Shown here piece after piece: positions 1 to 8,950 of a stretch of DNA of 64,000 nucleotides; positions within the stretch are counted from its first letter, which is position 1; each line of letters opens with the position of its first letter. Position numbers and translations under genes: made by a program. The notes under the pieces are model-generated. The model saw only the letters and a list, made by a program, of their open reading frames with translations. It was not told the DNA's origin and did no database searches. The stretch comes from Nonomuraea turkmeniaca (GTDB taxonomy: Bacteria > Actinomycetota > Actinomycetes > Streptosporangiales > Streptosporangiaceae), in contig NZ_VCKY01000001.1 in NCBI RefSeq assembly GCF_005889735.1, forward strand, positions 1 to 64,000, given 5' to 3'.

Positions 1-1
1 C

Positions 2-499
2 CTGGTCCCCGACTCCCTCCCCCTGCCATCCGTCCTGGACAGGATGCGCACGGCCAGGGACGACATCGCCCTGGTCATCGACGAGTACGGCGGCCTGGCA
101 GGCGTGATCACCATTGAGGACCTGGCCGAGGAGCTGGTCGGCGAGCTGCTGGACGAGAACGACCCCGAGCCCGCGGGCGCCGTGGAACGCGAGTCCGGCG
201 TCTGGGAGGTGCCCGGCTGGCTGCGCCTGGACGAGGTGGAGCGCGCCACCGGCATCTCGCTCCCCGAGAGCGACGACTACGACACCCTCGCCGGTCTGGT
301 CCTGGCCAGACTGGGCCGGATGCCGGACCCCGGCGACGAGGTGACGGTTCCCGTCAGCCCACCCACCGACGACCCGTTCACGGACAACGAAGCCGACCAC
401 GTGGCGCACTTGACGGTCATGTCCCTGAACCGCCGCGTGCCCGAATGGGTCCGCCTCGTCCCCGAACCGCTCACCGAGCCGGCGGAGGCGACCCGATGA
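2..499 (+). CDS. CNNM/CBS (CorC/HlyC) transporter-family protein, C-terminal part
   Basis: The reading frame is open from the first bases of the window, so the 5' end lies outside. The visible 165 residues contain the end of a CBS pair (ALVIDEYGG, then GVITIEDLAEELVGEL) followed by a CorC/HlyC-type C-terminal domain with an acidic stretch and a KxG-less PGDE-type loop. These domains belong to membrane proteins with an N-terminal CNNM (DUF21) segment, linked in the literature to Mg2+/Co2+ handling and once called hemolysins. Its TGA overlaps the ATG of the next family member, so the two are translationally coupled, as this pair of paralogues usually is in actinobacteria. Confidence 0.85.
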   Translation: MVPDSLPLPSVLDRMRTARDDIALVIDEYGGLAGVITIEDLAEELVGELLDENDPEPAGAVERESGVWEVPGWLRLDEVERATGISLPESDDYDTLAGLVLARLGRMPDPGDEVTVPVSPPTDDPFTDNEADHVAHLTVMSLNRRVPEWVRLVPEPLTEPAEATR

Positions 500-1503
500 C
501 GATGCTCCTCATCAGTCTCGCCCTCCTGGCCTTCAACGCGCTGTTCGTAGCAGCGGAGTTCGCCTTCGTCTCGGCCAGACGCCACCGCCTGGAAGAGATG
601 GCCACAGGCAGCAACCGCCTGGTGAGATTCGCCGCCAAGTCCGCCGTGGCAGGCGGCAGACAACTCTCCCTCATGCTGGCCGGCGCCCAACTGGGCATCA
701 CTCTGTGCACCCTGGGACTGGGCCAGGTCTCGGAGCCGGCACTGGAACACGCGCTGGAGCCGGTTTTCGCCGCGATAGCGATCCCGGAGTCCTTCCGCCT
801 CCCCATCTCACTGACGATCGCCCTGGCCCTGGTGACCTTCCTCCACATGGTGATCGGCGAAATGGCCCCGAAGTCCTGGGCCCTGACCCACCCGGAACGA
901 GCGGCCCTCCTGCTGACCCTGCCGTTCCGCGCCTTCACCCACGTGATGCGCCCCCTGCTCACGACCCTGAACGGCCTCACCAACGCCATCCTCCGCCTCT
1001 TCGGCGTCCAGCCGAGAGACGAACTGGCCACGACCCGCACCCCCCGGCAACTGGCGATGCTGGTAGGCGAATCAGGCCGAATGGGCCTCCTGGACCGAGA
1101 AGAACACGACCTTTTGACAAGGGCCCTACGCCTACAGGCAGAAGGCATAGAACGCCTCATGGTCCCGATAACAGAGGCAATCATGGTTCCATCAACGGCA
1201 ACAGCAGCAGAGATCAGAGCGACCGCGGCAGAATGCGGTCACCTGCGACTCCTGGTAGGCACCCCGAACGCCGTAGAGGGAACCCTGCACGCAAGAGACG
1301 CCCTCCTGAACCCGAGCAGCAAGGCAAGGGACCTGACGCACCCCCTCCCCGAACTGGCCTGCGTAACGCAGGTCCCAGAGGCGGTGACAGCACTGCAAGA
1401 GGCGAGATCCCACCTGGCCCTGGTAACGAACCAATCAGGATCGGTCATCGGAATGGTGAGCCTCACCGACCTCTTGGGCGAACTGCTAGACACGAACGTG
1501 TGA
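496..1503 (+). CDS. CNNM-domain (DUF21) CBS membrane protein
   Basis: A 335-residue protein. The start ATG at 496 overlaps the upstream stop (ATGA), and the reading frame also extends a little upstream, but the coupled start gives the typical N-terminus MTMLLISLALLAFNALFVAAEF with the first membrane segment directly at the beginning. The AEFAFVSARRHRLEEMA block is a CNNM/DUF21 signature. Further membrane segments lie around residues 60-155. CBS-like sequence follows (residues about 220-330) ending in a GMVSLTDLLGELL block. Unlike its neighbour it lacks the C-terminal CorC domain, which is common for the second gene of such pairs. Role: probable divalent-cation transport or sensing at the membrane; substrate not deducible. 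Confidence 0.85.
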   Translation: MTMLLISLALLAFNALFVAAEFAFVSARRHRLEEMATGSNRLVRFAAKSAVAGGRQLSLMLAGAQLGITLCTLGLGQVSEPALEHALEPVFAAIAIPESFRLPISLTIALALVTFLHMVIGEMAPKSWALTHPERAALLLTLPFRAFTHVMRPLLTTLNGLTNAILRLFGVQPRDELATTRTPRQLAMLVGESGRMGLLDREEHDLLTRALRLQAEGIERLMVPITEAIMVPSTATAAEIRATAAECGHLRLLVGTPNAVEGTLHARDALLNPSSKARDLTHPLPELACVTQVPEAVTALQEARSHLALVTNQSGSVIGMVSLTDLLGELLDTNV

Positions 1504-1797
1504 CGTAAAACACAGCAAGCAGCACGAAAGCGCCCTGCAACCACCCTGACGTACCGTCCGAAGGCGACCACGACCGCAACCAAGAAAAGAGGCCCCACCT
1601 CTTGCGATCCGCCGATGACTTCGTCAGGGTGGGGACCGGCAACAACGGCGGCCACCACGCAAGAACGGCGGCCAACCCAAGAACGATGGGCAACCCAAAC
1701 AGCGGCGGGCAACCACCGCAGACAAAGGGGGGCCCGGGGGGCAAAGCGCCCCGAAAACGCTGGGGGTCCGGGGGTTACCCCCCGGAAAACACGACGA
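1504..1797. other. Intergenic stretch, no supported gene
   Basis: Between the CNNM gene and tRNA-Leu lies a purine-rich, G-tract-rich stretch. Open frames exist on both strands but show no recognisable protein. A short GC hairpin (arms CCGGGGG at 1768-1774 and CCCCCGG near 1779-1785) is the only structure seen here. Confidence 0.5.
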
Positions 1798-1840
1798 GGG
1801 GACCCGCGGAAGGAAGCAAAGCTTCCGACCAGGGGTCCCC
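1798..1840 (-). terminator. Two-tier stem-loop downstream of tRNA-Leu
   Basis: Outer arms GGGGACCC (1798-1805) and GGGTCCCC (1833-1840) enclose an inner hairpin GGAAGC-AAA-GCTTCC (1812-1826). It sits 10 bases past the 3' end of the minus-strand tRNA gene. There is no strong T-run, as is usual for actinomycete terminators. Terminator role is inferred from position. Confidence 0.5.
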
Positions 1841-1850
1841 AGTCACCGAG

Positions 1851-1933
1851 TGGGCGAGGAGGGATTTGAACCCTCACGTCCTTTCGGACACACGGACCTG
1901 AACCGTGCGCGTCTGCCGTTCCGCCACCCGCCC
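1851..1933 (-). tRNA. tRNA-Leu (anticodon CAG)
   Basis: The minus strand folds as an 83-nt class II tRNA. The 7-bp acceptor GGGCGGG pairs with CTCGCCC (one G-U), the anticodon stem is CACGG/CCGTG with loop TTCAGGT giving anticodon CAG, there is a variable arm (TGTCCGAAAGGAC), and the T arm carries GGTTCAAATCC. The discriminator base is A and CCA is not encoded, so CCA must be added enzymatically. Confidence 0.93.
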
Positions 1934-2135
1934 TTTTTTGGGTGCGGAGAAACAGTAGCACGGAACAGCCACTGGTACTGAACCCGGATACGATCGCATA
2001 AGACACGGGAGCGGAGGAGCTGGGCGCTACAGCCGACGGGGCGCCGGGACCGCCGCGACGTGGAAACGAGCGGAAACCGGGCGCCGTACGCGTCGGGGAA
2101 ACGCGATCATATGCACGGAGGAAGGGAGGTACCCG

Positions 2136-2876
2136 GTGGGAGTCCTTCAGCGCTTCGAGCGAAGGCTCGAAGGCTTGGTTGAGGGGGCCTTTGCGCGGGC
2201 GTTCAAATCTGACCTTCAGCCGGTCGAGGTCGCCAGCGCGGTTCAGCGGGAGATGGATGAGCGTGCGGCGATCGTCGCTCAAGGTCGCACGCTCGTGCCC
2301 AACGACTTCGTGGTTGAGCTGTCCACGACCGACAGCGAACGGCTAGAGGTCTACGCCGACAGCATCAGTCACGAGCTGGCCAACCTCGCCAGGGAGTACG
2401 CCAAGGAACAGGGCTACTCTTTCGTAGGACCGGTCCGGGTGCGCTTCGAGACCGCCGGCGATCTGGCTGTGGGCCTGTTCCGCATCAGGTCCGGCGTCAT
2501 TCGCGGCGCGACGGTCGAACAGGACGAGATCCGCCAGCCGGCGAGCGACCTGCCTCCGTCCCGGCCGCATGCGTTCAACGGGCGGCCCAGGCTGCTCGTC
2601 TCCACCCAGGATGACCCGCAGGGCGACCGCTCTTACGAGCTCACCACTCCGGTGACCTTGCTAGGCAGGGGCACCGACTGCGATCTTCGTCTAGTCGATC
2701 CCGGCGTTTCGCGGCACCACGCGGAGCTGCGTGTCGAGGGCCAGACTGTGGTCCTCGTCGATTTGGGATCGACGAACGGCACTTTCGTCAACGGCCAGCC
2801 GGTACGCAGGATCGAGCTCCAGAACGGCACGCGAGTGACCCTGGGGCGTACGACTCTGGTGTTCCGGCGCGATTAG
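2136..2876 (+). CDS. fhaA: FhaA, FHA-domain phosphothreonine adaptor
   Basis: First gene of the wall-control operon. GTG start at 2136 is preceded by GGGAGG. Residues 1-125 form the DUF3662 domain (FERRLEGLVEGAFARAFK start); residues about 165-246 form an FHA domain with the GRGTDCDLRL, SRHHAEL and GSTNGTFVNG motifs that bind phosphothreonine peptides. At 246 residues it is shorter than mycobacterial FhaA because the linker between domains is short. Known FhaA homologues bind phosphorylated partners of PknA/PknB, including MviN, at sites of peptidoglycan synthesis. The downstream order fhaB-pstP-rodA-pbpA-pknA-pknB supports the assignment. Confidence 0.95.
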   Translation: MGVLQRFERRLEGLVEGAFARAFKSDLQPVEVASAVQREMDERAAIVAQGRTLVPNDFVVELSTTDSERLEVYADSISHELANLAREYAKEQGYSFVGPVRVRFETAGDLAVGLFRIRSGVIRGATVEQDEIRQPASDLPPSRPHAFNGRPRLLVSTQDDPQGDRSYELTTPVTLLGRGTDCDLRLVDPGVSRHHAELRVEGQTVVLVDLGSTNGTFVNGQPVRRIELQNGTRVTLGRTTLVFRRD

Positions 2877-2893
2877 GGGTAGACAAACGGTCC

Positions 2894-3364
2894 ATGTCCG
2901 AGCTCACGCTGCTGCTGATCCGGCTCGCCTTCCTGGCGGTGCTGTGGTTCTTCGTCATTGCCGCAGTCGGCGTGATCCGGACTGACTTGTTCGGTTCACG
3001 CACGGCTCCCGCGGGTCCACGCAAAGCCGCCAAACCCGCCAAGGCCGTGGCGAAGCCCAAGAGCAAAAAGGGCGAGCCACGCCAGCTCATCGTCACAGGT
3101 GGCCCGCTGCAAGGCACCACCATCGATCTCACGGAGACGCCCATCACCATTGGCCGGGCGAACGACGCCACGCTGGTAGTCACCGACGACTACGCATCCA
3201 GCCGGCATGCCCGGCTCTTCCCTCAGGACGGTCAGTGGATCGTGGAAGACCTCGGGTCGACCAACGGCACGTATCTCGACCGCTCGAAAGTCACCCGCCC
3301 GACCCCGGTGCCGCTCGGTGTTCCGATCCGCGTCGGCAAGACAGTCATTGAATTGCGCAAATGA
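2894..3364 (+). CDS. fhaB: FhaB (FipA-like) membrane-anchored FHA protein
   Basis: A 156-residue protein with one N-terminal membrane segment (residues about 4-30, rich in Leu, Ile, Val), a basic AAKPAKAVAKPKSKK linker and an FHA domain from about residue 78. FHA hallmarks are ITIGRANDATLVV, SSRHARL and GSTNGTYLD. The single-pass anchor places the phosphothreonine-binding module at the inner membrane face. It overlaps the next gene, pstP, by four bases (ATGA), indicating coupled translation. In mycobacteria FhaB/FipA links Ser/Thr phosphorylation to division and septal wall synthesis; the same role is inferred here from synteny. Confidence 0.94.
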   Translation: MSELTLLLIRLAFLAVLWFFVIAAVGVIRTDLFGSRTAPAGPRKAAKPAKAVAKPKSKKGEPRQLIVTGGPLQGTTIDLTETPITIGRANDATLVVTDDYASSRHARLFPQDGQWIVEDLGSTNGTYLDRSKVTRPTPVPLGVPIRVGKTVIELRK

Positions 3365-4653
3365 CCATCGCACTCCGCTACGCCGCCCGCTCGGACGTCG
3401 GCCTCCTCCGCGAAGGAAACGAGGACTCGGCGTACGCTAGCGGCCGCCTGCTCGCCGTCGCCGACGGCATGGGCGGGCACGCACACGGCGAGGTGGCGAG
3501 CTCAGTCGCCATCGCCGCCATGGCCTCGCTCGAAGAGGCCCAACAGGGGGGTGACCTGCTCAACACCATCGAGGCAGCGGTACGCGACGCCAATCGCAAG
3601 CTGCACGAGATGGTCGGGCGGGATCCCAGCCTCAAAGGCATGGGCACGACTCTCACAGCCATGCTCTGGCACGGCACCCAGGTCGCCCTCGTGCACGTCG
3701 GCGACTCGCGCGCCTACCTGCTCAGGCGCGGGGAGCTCTACCAGATCACCCACGACCACACGCTGGTGCAGCAGCTCGTCGACGACGGGCGCATCACGCC
3801 GGAAGAGGCCGCCACGCATCCGCAGCGCTCGATCCTGCTGCGGGCGCTCGACGGCAGCGGCGAGGTCGATCCCGACCTCACGCTCCGGGAGGCGCAGGTG
3901 GGCGACCGCTACCTGCTGTGCTCCGACGGGTTGTCCGGTGTGGTGAGCGCGGAGACGCTGCACGCCACACTCACCAACATCGACGACCCGGAAGAGGTCG
4001 TCCGCCAGCTCATCGACCTGGCGAACAGGGGAGGCGGGCCGGACAACATCACGTGTGTGCTGGCCGACGTCCTGGAGATCACCGATGGGCAGCAGGTGCC
4101 TGCCGAGGCCGCCATCGTAGGCGCCGCGGGCATGACCAGGCTGCGCGGAAATCCGCAGGACACCTCGCCGGGGCGACCTGGCTCGGTGACCGCACCCCAG
4201 CCGGCGATCACCGACGACGACTTCGACGAGCCGATCGCGCAGGCGTCCCGGCGGTCGGGCAGGCGTCGTCGTCTGTGGCCCGTGCTGGTCACCGTGCTCG
4301 GCATTGGCATCGCGGCCGTCGGCGCCGGCGGCTACTTTGGATATCAGTGGACCCAGGACCAGTTCTTCGTCGGTGCCAGGGGCGACGAAGTGGTCGTGTT
4401 CCAGGGCGTCCAGAAGGAGCTGGGTCCGCTCCAGCTTTTCAGCGTCTCCAAGCCCACGGGACGGAAGCTCTCCCAGCTGTCCGAGGCCGACCAGGCACTG
4501 ATCAAGAGCGGAATACCCGTCCTTTCCGTCGACGAAGGCCTCACGAAAATCAACGCGTTGAAGTTCTCCGGAGATCAGCCGAGCGAAACGACCGCGACGA
4601 CTAGTGCGTCTCCCACGCCATCCGCGAGCCCGACAAAGACGAAACAGCAGTAA
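3361..4653 (+). CDS. pstP: PstP, PP2C-family Ser/Thr protein phosphatase
   Basis: 430 residues. The PP2C catalytic domain covers residues 1-240 and shows the metal-binding and catalytic motifs NEDS (about 20), DGMGGH (about 35), GDSRAY (about 114), CSDGLSG (about 188) and GPDNIT (about 229). A basic stretch RRSGRRRR precedes one membrane segment at about residues 304-326, and the remaining 100 residues are extracellular and end in a Thr/Ser/Pro-rich tail. The enzyme removes phosphate from PknA/PknB targets and from the kinases. Start ATG overlaps the fhaB stop, and the stop TAA directly abuts the rodA ATG. Confidence 0.96.
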   Translation: MTIALRYAARSDVGLLREGNEDSAYASGRLLAVADGMGGHAHGEVASSVAIAAMASLEEAQQGGDLLNTIEAAVRDANRKLHEMVGRDPSLKGMGTTLTAMLWHGTQVALVHVGDSRAYLLRRGELYQITHDHTLVQQLVDDGRITPEEAATHPQRSILLRALDGSGEVDPDLTLREAQVGDRYLLCSDGLSGVVSAETLHATLTNIDDPEEVVRQLIDLANRGGGPDNITCVLADVLEITDGQQVPAEAAIVGAAGMTRLRGNPQDTSPGRPGSVTAPQPAITDDDFDEPIAQASRRSGRRRRLWPVLVTVLGIGIAAVGAGGYFGYQWTQDQFFVGARGDEVVVFQGVQKELGPLQLFSVSKPTGRKLSQLSEADQALIKSGIPVLSVDEGLTKINALKFSGDQPSETTATTSASPTPSASPTKTKQQ

Positions 4654-6036
4654 ATGAGCGAAGTCGCCGAAGCCCCCGTCCCGATGCCGGCCAAGCGCCG
4701 CGTGGCCCAGCTGGTCATGCTCGCGCTGGCGGTGGTCATCGTCATGGGCGCGTACGCCAACGTCGGCCTGGCGATCGACGACCAGATCCCGGCGGGCATG
4801 CTGACGTACGGTCTGGGTCTGGGCGGCCTGATGCTGATCGCCTACATCGTGCTGGCCAAGTTCGCCCCATGGGCGGATCCGCTGATCCTGCCGCTGGTGA
4901 CCGTGATCAACGGTCTCGGCCTGGTGATGATCTACCGGCTCGAGTCGGCGAAGATGCCCGGCGCGTCAGCCGCCAACCAGATCATGTGGACGGCCGTCGG
5001 CGTCGTCATGTTCGCGGCCACACTGCTCGTGATCCGCGATCATCGTATGCTCCAGCGCCTCACCTACACCGCCGGCGCCATCGGCCTGGTCCTGCTCGCG
5101 ATCCCCGCGGTGCTGCCCAGCTCGCTGAGCGAGGTGCAGGGCGCCAAGATCTGGATCCGCATCGGCGGTTTCTCCATCCAGCCGGGCGAGTTCGCCAAGC
5201 TGGCGCTGGTGGTCTTCTTCGCCGGTTACCTCGTGGCCAAGCGGGACGTGCTGGCGCTGGCCGGGCGGCGGCTGCTCCTCATCGACCTGCCGCGGGCCAG
5301 AGACCTCGGCCCGGTCCTCGTCACGTGGGCGCTCAGCCTGCTCGTCCTGGTCTTCGAGAAGGACCTGGGCACGTCGCTGTTGCTGTTCGGCACGTTCATC
5401 GCGATGCTCTACATCGCCACCCAGCGCACGTCGTGGGTGCTGATCGGCGTGCTGCTCTTCGCCGGTGGCGCTTTCCTCGCGGGCATGGTCTTCGACCACG
5501 TCGGCGACCGGTTCCAGATCTGGCTCAACCCGAGCTCCGACGAGTTCTACAACCGGGAGATCGGCGGCAGTTTCCAGATCATGCAGAGCCTGTTCGGGCT
5601 GGGCGCGGGCGGCATTCTGGGCACCGGGCTCGGGCAGGGCAATCCCGACCTGATCCCGCTGTCGTTCTCCGACTTCATCTTCGCCGCGGTCGGCGAGGAG
5701 CTCGGCCTGACCGGCCTGATGGCGCTGCTCATGCTCTACGCGCTGCTGGTCGAGCGGGGCCTGCGCACGTCGCTCGCGGCTCGCGAGCCGTTCTCGAAGC
5801 TGCTGGCGGGCGGCCTGTCGTTCATCCTGGCCTGGCAGGTGTTCATCATCGTCGGCGGTGTGACGAACCTCATTCCCCTGACCGGCCTGGTCACCCCGTT
5901 CATGTCCCAGGGTGGCTCGGCGTTGCTGGCTAACTGGATCCTTATCGCGCTTTTGGTACGAATGTCAGATTCGGCGCGAAAGCCCCCGCCTCAGGCGATC
6001 CAGAACGAAGGACTGACGCAGGTGTTCCAGCGATGA
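4654..6036 (+). CDS. rodA: RodA/FtsW-family SEDS peptidoglycan polymerase
   Basis: 460 residues, about twelve membrane segments. SEDS features visible are the KIWIRIGGFSIQPGEFAKLA block (residues about 167-186), the SFSDFIFAAVGEELG segment and the LTGLVTPFMSQGGSALL segment near the C-terminus. SEDS proteins are glycosyltransferases that polymerise lipid II and pair with a class B PBP, here encoded immediately downstream with a four-base overlap. ATG follows the pstP TAA without any gap. The position in the operon, before pbpA and the kinases, matches mycobacterial and Streptomyces rodA. Confidence 0.95.
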   Translation: MSEVAEAPVPMPAKRRVAQLVMLALAVVIVMGAYANVGLAIDDQIPAGMLTYGLGLGGLMLIAYIVLAKFAPWADPLILPLVTVINGLGLVMIYRLESAKMPGASAANQIMWTAVGVVMFAATLLVIRDHRMLQRLTYTAGAIGLVLLAIPAVLPSSLSEVQGAKIWIRIGGFSIQPGEFAKLALVVFFAGYLVAKRDVLALAGRRLLLIDLPRARDLGPVLVTWALSLLVLVFEKDLGTSLLLFGTFIAMLYIATQRTSWVLIGVLLFAGGAFLAGMVFDHVGDRFQIWLNPSSDEFYNREIGGSFQIMQSLFGLGAGGILGTGLGQGNPDLIPLSFSDFIFAAVGEELGLTGLMALLMLYALLVERGLRTSLAAREPFSKLLAGGLSFILAWQVFIIVGGVTNLIPLTGLVTPFMSQGGSALLANWILIALLVRMSDSARKPPPQAIQNEGLTQVFQR

Positions 6037-7493
6037 ACAAGACCCTGAAGCGCGCGGCCGTGGCCTGCCTGGTCATGTTCGCGCTCCTGATGATCAACGT
6101 GAACATCCTGCAGGCGGTCCGCGCGGAGGAGCTGAGCGGCGACTCCCGCAACACCCGCAACTACTACGCGCGTTACGCCATCGAGCGGGGACGCATCGTC
6201 GCGGGCGGCAAGGTGATCGCGCAGTCCGTCGAGACCGAGAGCAAGAAGTTCAGGTTCGCCAGGGAATACCCGGACGCCAAGCTGTACGCGCACGTCACCG
6301 GCTTCTTCTCGCCCGAGAGCGAGAGCGCGATCGAGAGGTCCGAGAACGACCTGCTCGACGGCTCCAGCGCGGATCTGCTGCTGCGGCGGAGCATCGACCT
6401 GTTCACCGGCGAGCCGACCAAGGGCGCCAACGTCGAGGTCACGATCAATCCCAAGGCGCAGAAGGCGGCCTACGACGCGCTGCGCAACAGCGGCAAGCGC
6501 GGCGCCGTCGTCGCGCTCGACCCGAAGACCGGCGCGATCCTGGCGATGGTCTCGCTGCCGACCTACGACCCCACCGAGCTGTCGGGCACCGAAAAGGGCA
6601 AGGTCTTCACGCGCTACGACGTGCTGGCCAAGGACAAGAGCCAGCCGCTGCTCAACCGCACCATCGGGCAGACGTACCCGCCGGGTTCGACCTTCAAGGT
6701 GGTGACGATGGCCGCCTATCTCGAGGACGACTCCTCACGCGGGCCGGACACCACCATCGAGGCGCCACAGCAGCTGCCGCTGCCCAACACGAACATCAGC
6801 CTGCCCAACTACGGCGGCGCGGCGTGCGGCTCTGGCCAGGTGACGCTGAAGTTCGCTCTGGAGAGGTCCTGCAACACGCCTTTCGGCAAGATGGGCTTGG
6901 AGCTGGGCTACGACAAGATGAAGGAGCAGACCGAGAAGTTCGGCATGGGCGAGCAGATCGCCGTGCCGATGTCGGTCGCCCAGAGCGACTTCGGCGAGAA
7001 GGAGGACCAGGCGGCCGTGGCGATGGCCTCGATCGGGCAGCGCAGCAACCGGATGACGCCGCTGCAGATGGCCATGATCGCGGCGGGGATCGGCAATAAC
7101 GGCACGGTGATGAAGCCGTACCTCGTCAACAAGATCACCGACGCCAAGGGCGACTCGGTCGACGAGGCCAAGCCTGAGGAGCTGTCGCAGGCGGTGAGCC
7201 CCGAGACCGCGGGCAAGCTGAGCGAGATGATGGTGAGCGTCGTCAACAACGGCACGGCAAACCTCGCGCAGGTTCCAGGCGTCCAAGTAGCGGGAAAGAC
7301 AGGCACCGCGGAGTCCGGCGACCGCGCCGCGCCGCACGCCTGGTTCATCTCCTTCGCGCCCGCGGAGGACCCGAAAGTGGCGCTGGCGGTCATCGTCGAG
7401 TCCGGCGCCGCGAACGTCGGCGCGGAGGCGACAGGCGGTCACACGGCCGCGCCGATCGCAAAGGCCGTGCTGGAGGCGGTGCTGAACAAGTGA
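6033..7493 (+). CDS. pbpA: PbpA, class B penicillin-binding protein (transpeptidase)
   Basis: 486 residues with one N-terminal membrane anchor (about residues 8-28) and a periplasmic-side transpeptidase domain. Active-site motifs are STFK (about residue 219, PPGSTFKVV), SCN (about 278) and KTGT (about 421). The short N-terminal region lacks a PASTA tail, as is typical for PbpA of actinobacteria. It cross-links peptidoglycan with its RodA partner encoded upstream. The ATG overlaps the rodA stop. PbpA in mycobacteria is a PknB substrate, consistent with co-transcription with the kinases. Confidence 0.95.
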   Translation: MNKTLKRAAVACLVMFALLMINVNILQAVRAEELSGDSRNTRNYYARYAIERGRIVAGGKVIAQSVETESKKFRFAREYPDAKLYAHVTGFFSPESESAIERSENDLLDGSSADLLLRRSIDLFTGEPTKGANVEVTINPKAQKAAYDALRNSGKRGAVVALDPKTGAILAMVSLPTYDPTELSGTEKGKVFTRYDVLAKDKSQPLLNRTIGQTYPPGSTFKVVTMAAYLEDDSSRGPDTTIEAPQQLPLPNTNISLPNYGGAACGSGQVTLKFALERSCNTPFGKMGLELGYDKMKEQTEKFGMGEQIAVPMSVAQSDFGEKEDQAAVAMASIGQRSNRMTPLQMAMIAAGIGNNGTVMKPYLVNKITDAKGDSVDEAKPEELSQAVSPETAGKLSEMMVSVVNNGTANLAQVPGVQVAGKTGTAESGDRAAPHAWFISFAPAEDPKVALAVIVESGAANVGAEATGGHTAAPIAKAVLEAVLNK

Positions 7494-8876
7494 GTGACGG
7501 TAACCTGCTGGACCATGCGGCTCCGTAACCGCTACTTCCTGGTCTCCCGCATCGCCACGGGCGGTATGGGAGAGGTGTGGCGTGCCCGCGACGAGCTCCT
7601 CGGCCGCGAGGTGGCGGTCAAGATCCTGCGTAGCCACATTTACGCCGACCTCACCTTCCGCGAGCGTTTCCGCAACGAGGCCAGGCTCACGGCGTCCCTG
7701 GCCGATCCAGGGATCGCGCAGATCTTCGACTACGGCGAGCAGAGCGACCTCGCCTACCTGGTGATGGAGCTGGTCCACGGGGAGCCGCTGTCGGCCATCC
7801 TGGCCCGCAACGGCGCCATCGGGGCCGAGGTGGCGCTGGACGTGGTGCACCAGACCGCCAAGGCACTGCACGCGGCGCACTCCGCCGGGATCATCCACCG
7901 CGACATCAAGCCGGGCAACCTGCTCGTCACCCCCGAGGGCATCATCAAGGTGACGGACTTCGGCATCGCGCGGGCCCTGGAGGCGGCGCCGGTGACGCAG
8001 ACGGGGACGGTGCTGGGCACCGCCCAATACGTCAGCCCCGAGCAGGCGCAGGGTTTCCCGCTCACACCCGCGACCGACCTCTACTCGCTGGGCGTGGTGG
8101 CGTACGAGTGCCTGGCGGGGCGCACGCCGTTCCGCGGGGACAGCCAGGTGGCGATCGCGCTGCTGCACCTCAACGAGGCGCCCCCGCCGCTCGGCGTGGA
8201 CGTGCCCGCGCCGCTGCGTGAGCTGGTCCTGGCGCTGCTGGCCAAGGATCCCGCGCAGCGCCCGGCCACGGCGCTGGAGGTGGCCGACCGAGCCTACGTG
8301 CTGCGCGAGTCGCTGGCCGGCGCCGAGCCCGGCGCCGATCTGAGCATGCTCACCGACCCGTCCGGCTTCCGCGTACGCGAGCCGTCGCCCGAGGACCAGC
8401 GGGACACCGACGACCTCGCCCCGGCGACGGCGCTGGAACAGCGCACGGGCGGGAAAGGCAAACGGCGCAAGGGCGCCAGGACGCTGGCCGCGGTGGCCAC
8501 GGCCGGGTGCGTGGCCGCGGTGGGGCTCAGCGCCATCTCCCTCGCCGGCCGTCCGGCGGTGGAGACGGCGCCCGACGTGGTGGATCCCACAGAATCGGCG
8601 GTTTTGACACCGGAGCAGGCGCGCCCGAGCAAGACCAAAACGCGCAGCCGGCGCCCGGCGGTGGTTCCGGTCAAGTCACCGAGGCCTATACCCTCACGGT
8701 CAGCTACGGTAAGCAAGTCGGCAACTCCCACCAAGAAGCCGACGCCGAAGCCGACACCGACCACCCGGACCCCGACACCCACTCCCACCCCAACGCCCAC
8801 CAGGACACCGACGGCTTCGACACCGACCGCTTCGCCAGACCCGGGTGAGACGAACCCGCCCAAGGAGGAGACGTGA
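7494..8876 (+). CDS. pknA: PknA-type membrane Ser/Thr protein kinase
   Basis: 460 residues if the GTG adjacent to the pbpA stop is used; an ATG at 7515 is an alternative and neither has a good ribosome site. The kinase domain (residues about 14-275) has the glycine loop ATGGMGEV, the VAVK lysine, HRDIKPGN and DFG followed by the activation segment and SPEQ. A membrane segment lies near residues 327-350. The extracellular tail is a low-complexity Pro/Thr/Ser/Lys stretch with TPTPTPTPT repeats and no PASTA domains. Together with PknB it controls growth and division in actinobacteria. Confidence 0.92.
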   Translation: MTVTCWTMRLRNRYFLVSRIATGGMGEVWRARDELLGREVAVKILRSHIYADLTFRERFRNEARLTASLADPGIAQIFDYGEQSDLAYLVMELVHGEPLSAILARNGAIGAEVALDVVHQTAKALHAAHSAGIIHRDIKPGNLLVTPEGIIKVTDFGIARALEAAPVTQTGTVLGTAQYVSPEQAQGFPLTPATDLYSLGVVAYECLAGRTPFRGDSQVAIALLHLNEAPPPLGVDVPAPLRELVLALLAKDPAQRPATALEVADRAYVLRESLAGAEPGADLSMLTDPSGFRVREPSPEDQRDTDDLAPATALEQRTGGKGKRRKGARTLAAVATAGCVAAVGLSAISLAGRPAVETAPDVVDPTESAVLTPEQARPSKTKTRSRRPAVVPVKSPRPIPSRSATVSKSATPTKKPTPKPTPTTRTPTPTPTPTPTRTPTASTPTASPDPGETNPPKEET

Positions 8877-8944
8877 CGCGCCAGGGGGTCGATGATGGAC
8901 ACCGGCGGCCCCCCGAGCAGGCCGGCACCCAAGATGAACGGTAA
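8873..8944 (+). CDS. Possible 23-aa coupling peptide between pknA and pknB
   Basis: A GTG overlaps the pknA stop (GTGA) and follows an AAGGAGGAG ribosome-binding-like stretch. It opens a 23-codon frame (begins VTRQGVDDGH) that stops six bases before the pknB GTG. The position would let ribosomes pass from pknA to pknB. No homologue is recognised. The Shine-Dalgarno-like bases also encode the end of PknA, so chance is possible. Tentative call. Confidence 0.25.
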   Translation: MTRQGVDDGHRRPPEQAGTQDER

Positions 8945-8950
8945 GGGACA

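Noticed and set aside
1463..1744. 93-codon hydrophobic minus-strand frame after the CNNM gene
   Set aside because: Hydrophobic stretches arise from the G-rich plus strand; no ribosome site, overlaps the CNNM gene end, no family recognised.
6735..8168. 477-codon minus-strand frame across pbpA and pknA
   Set aside because: Antisense to two conserved genes, no recognisable motif.
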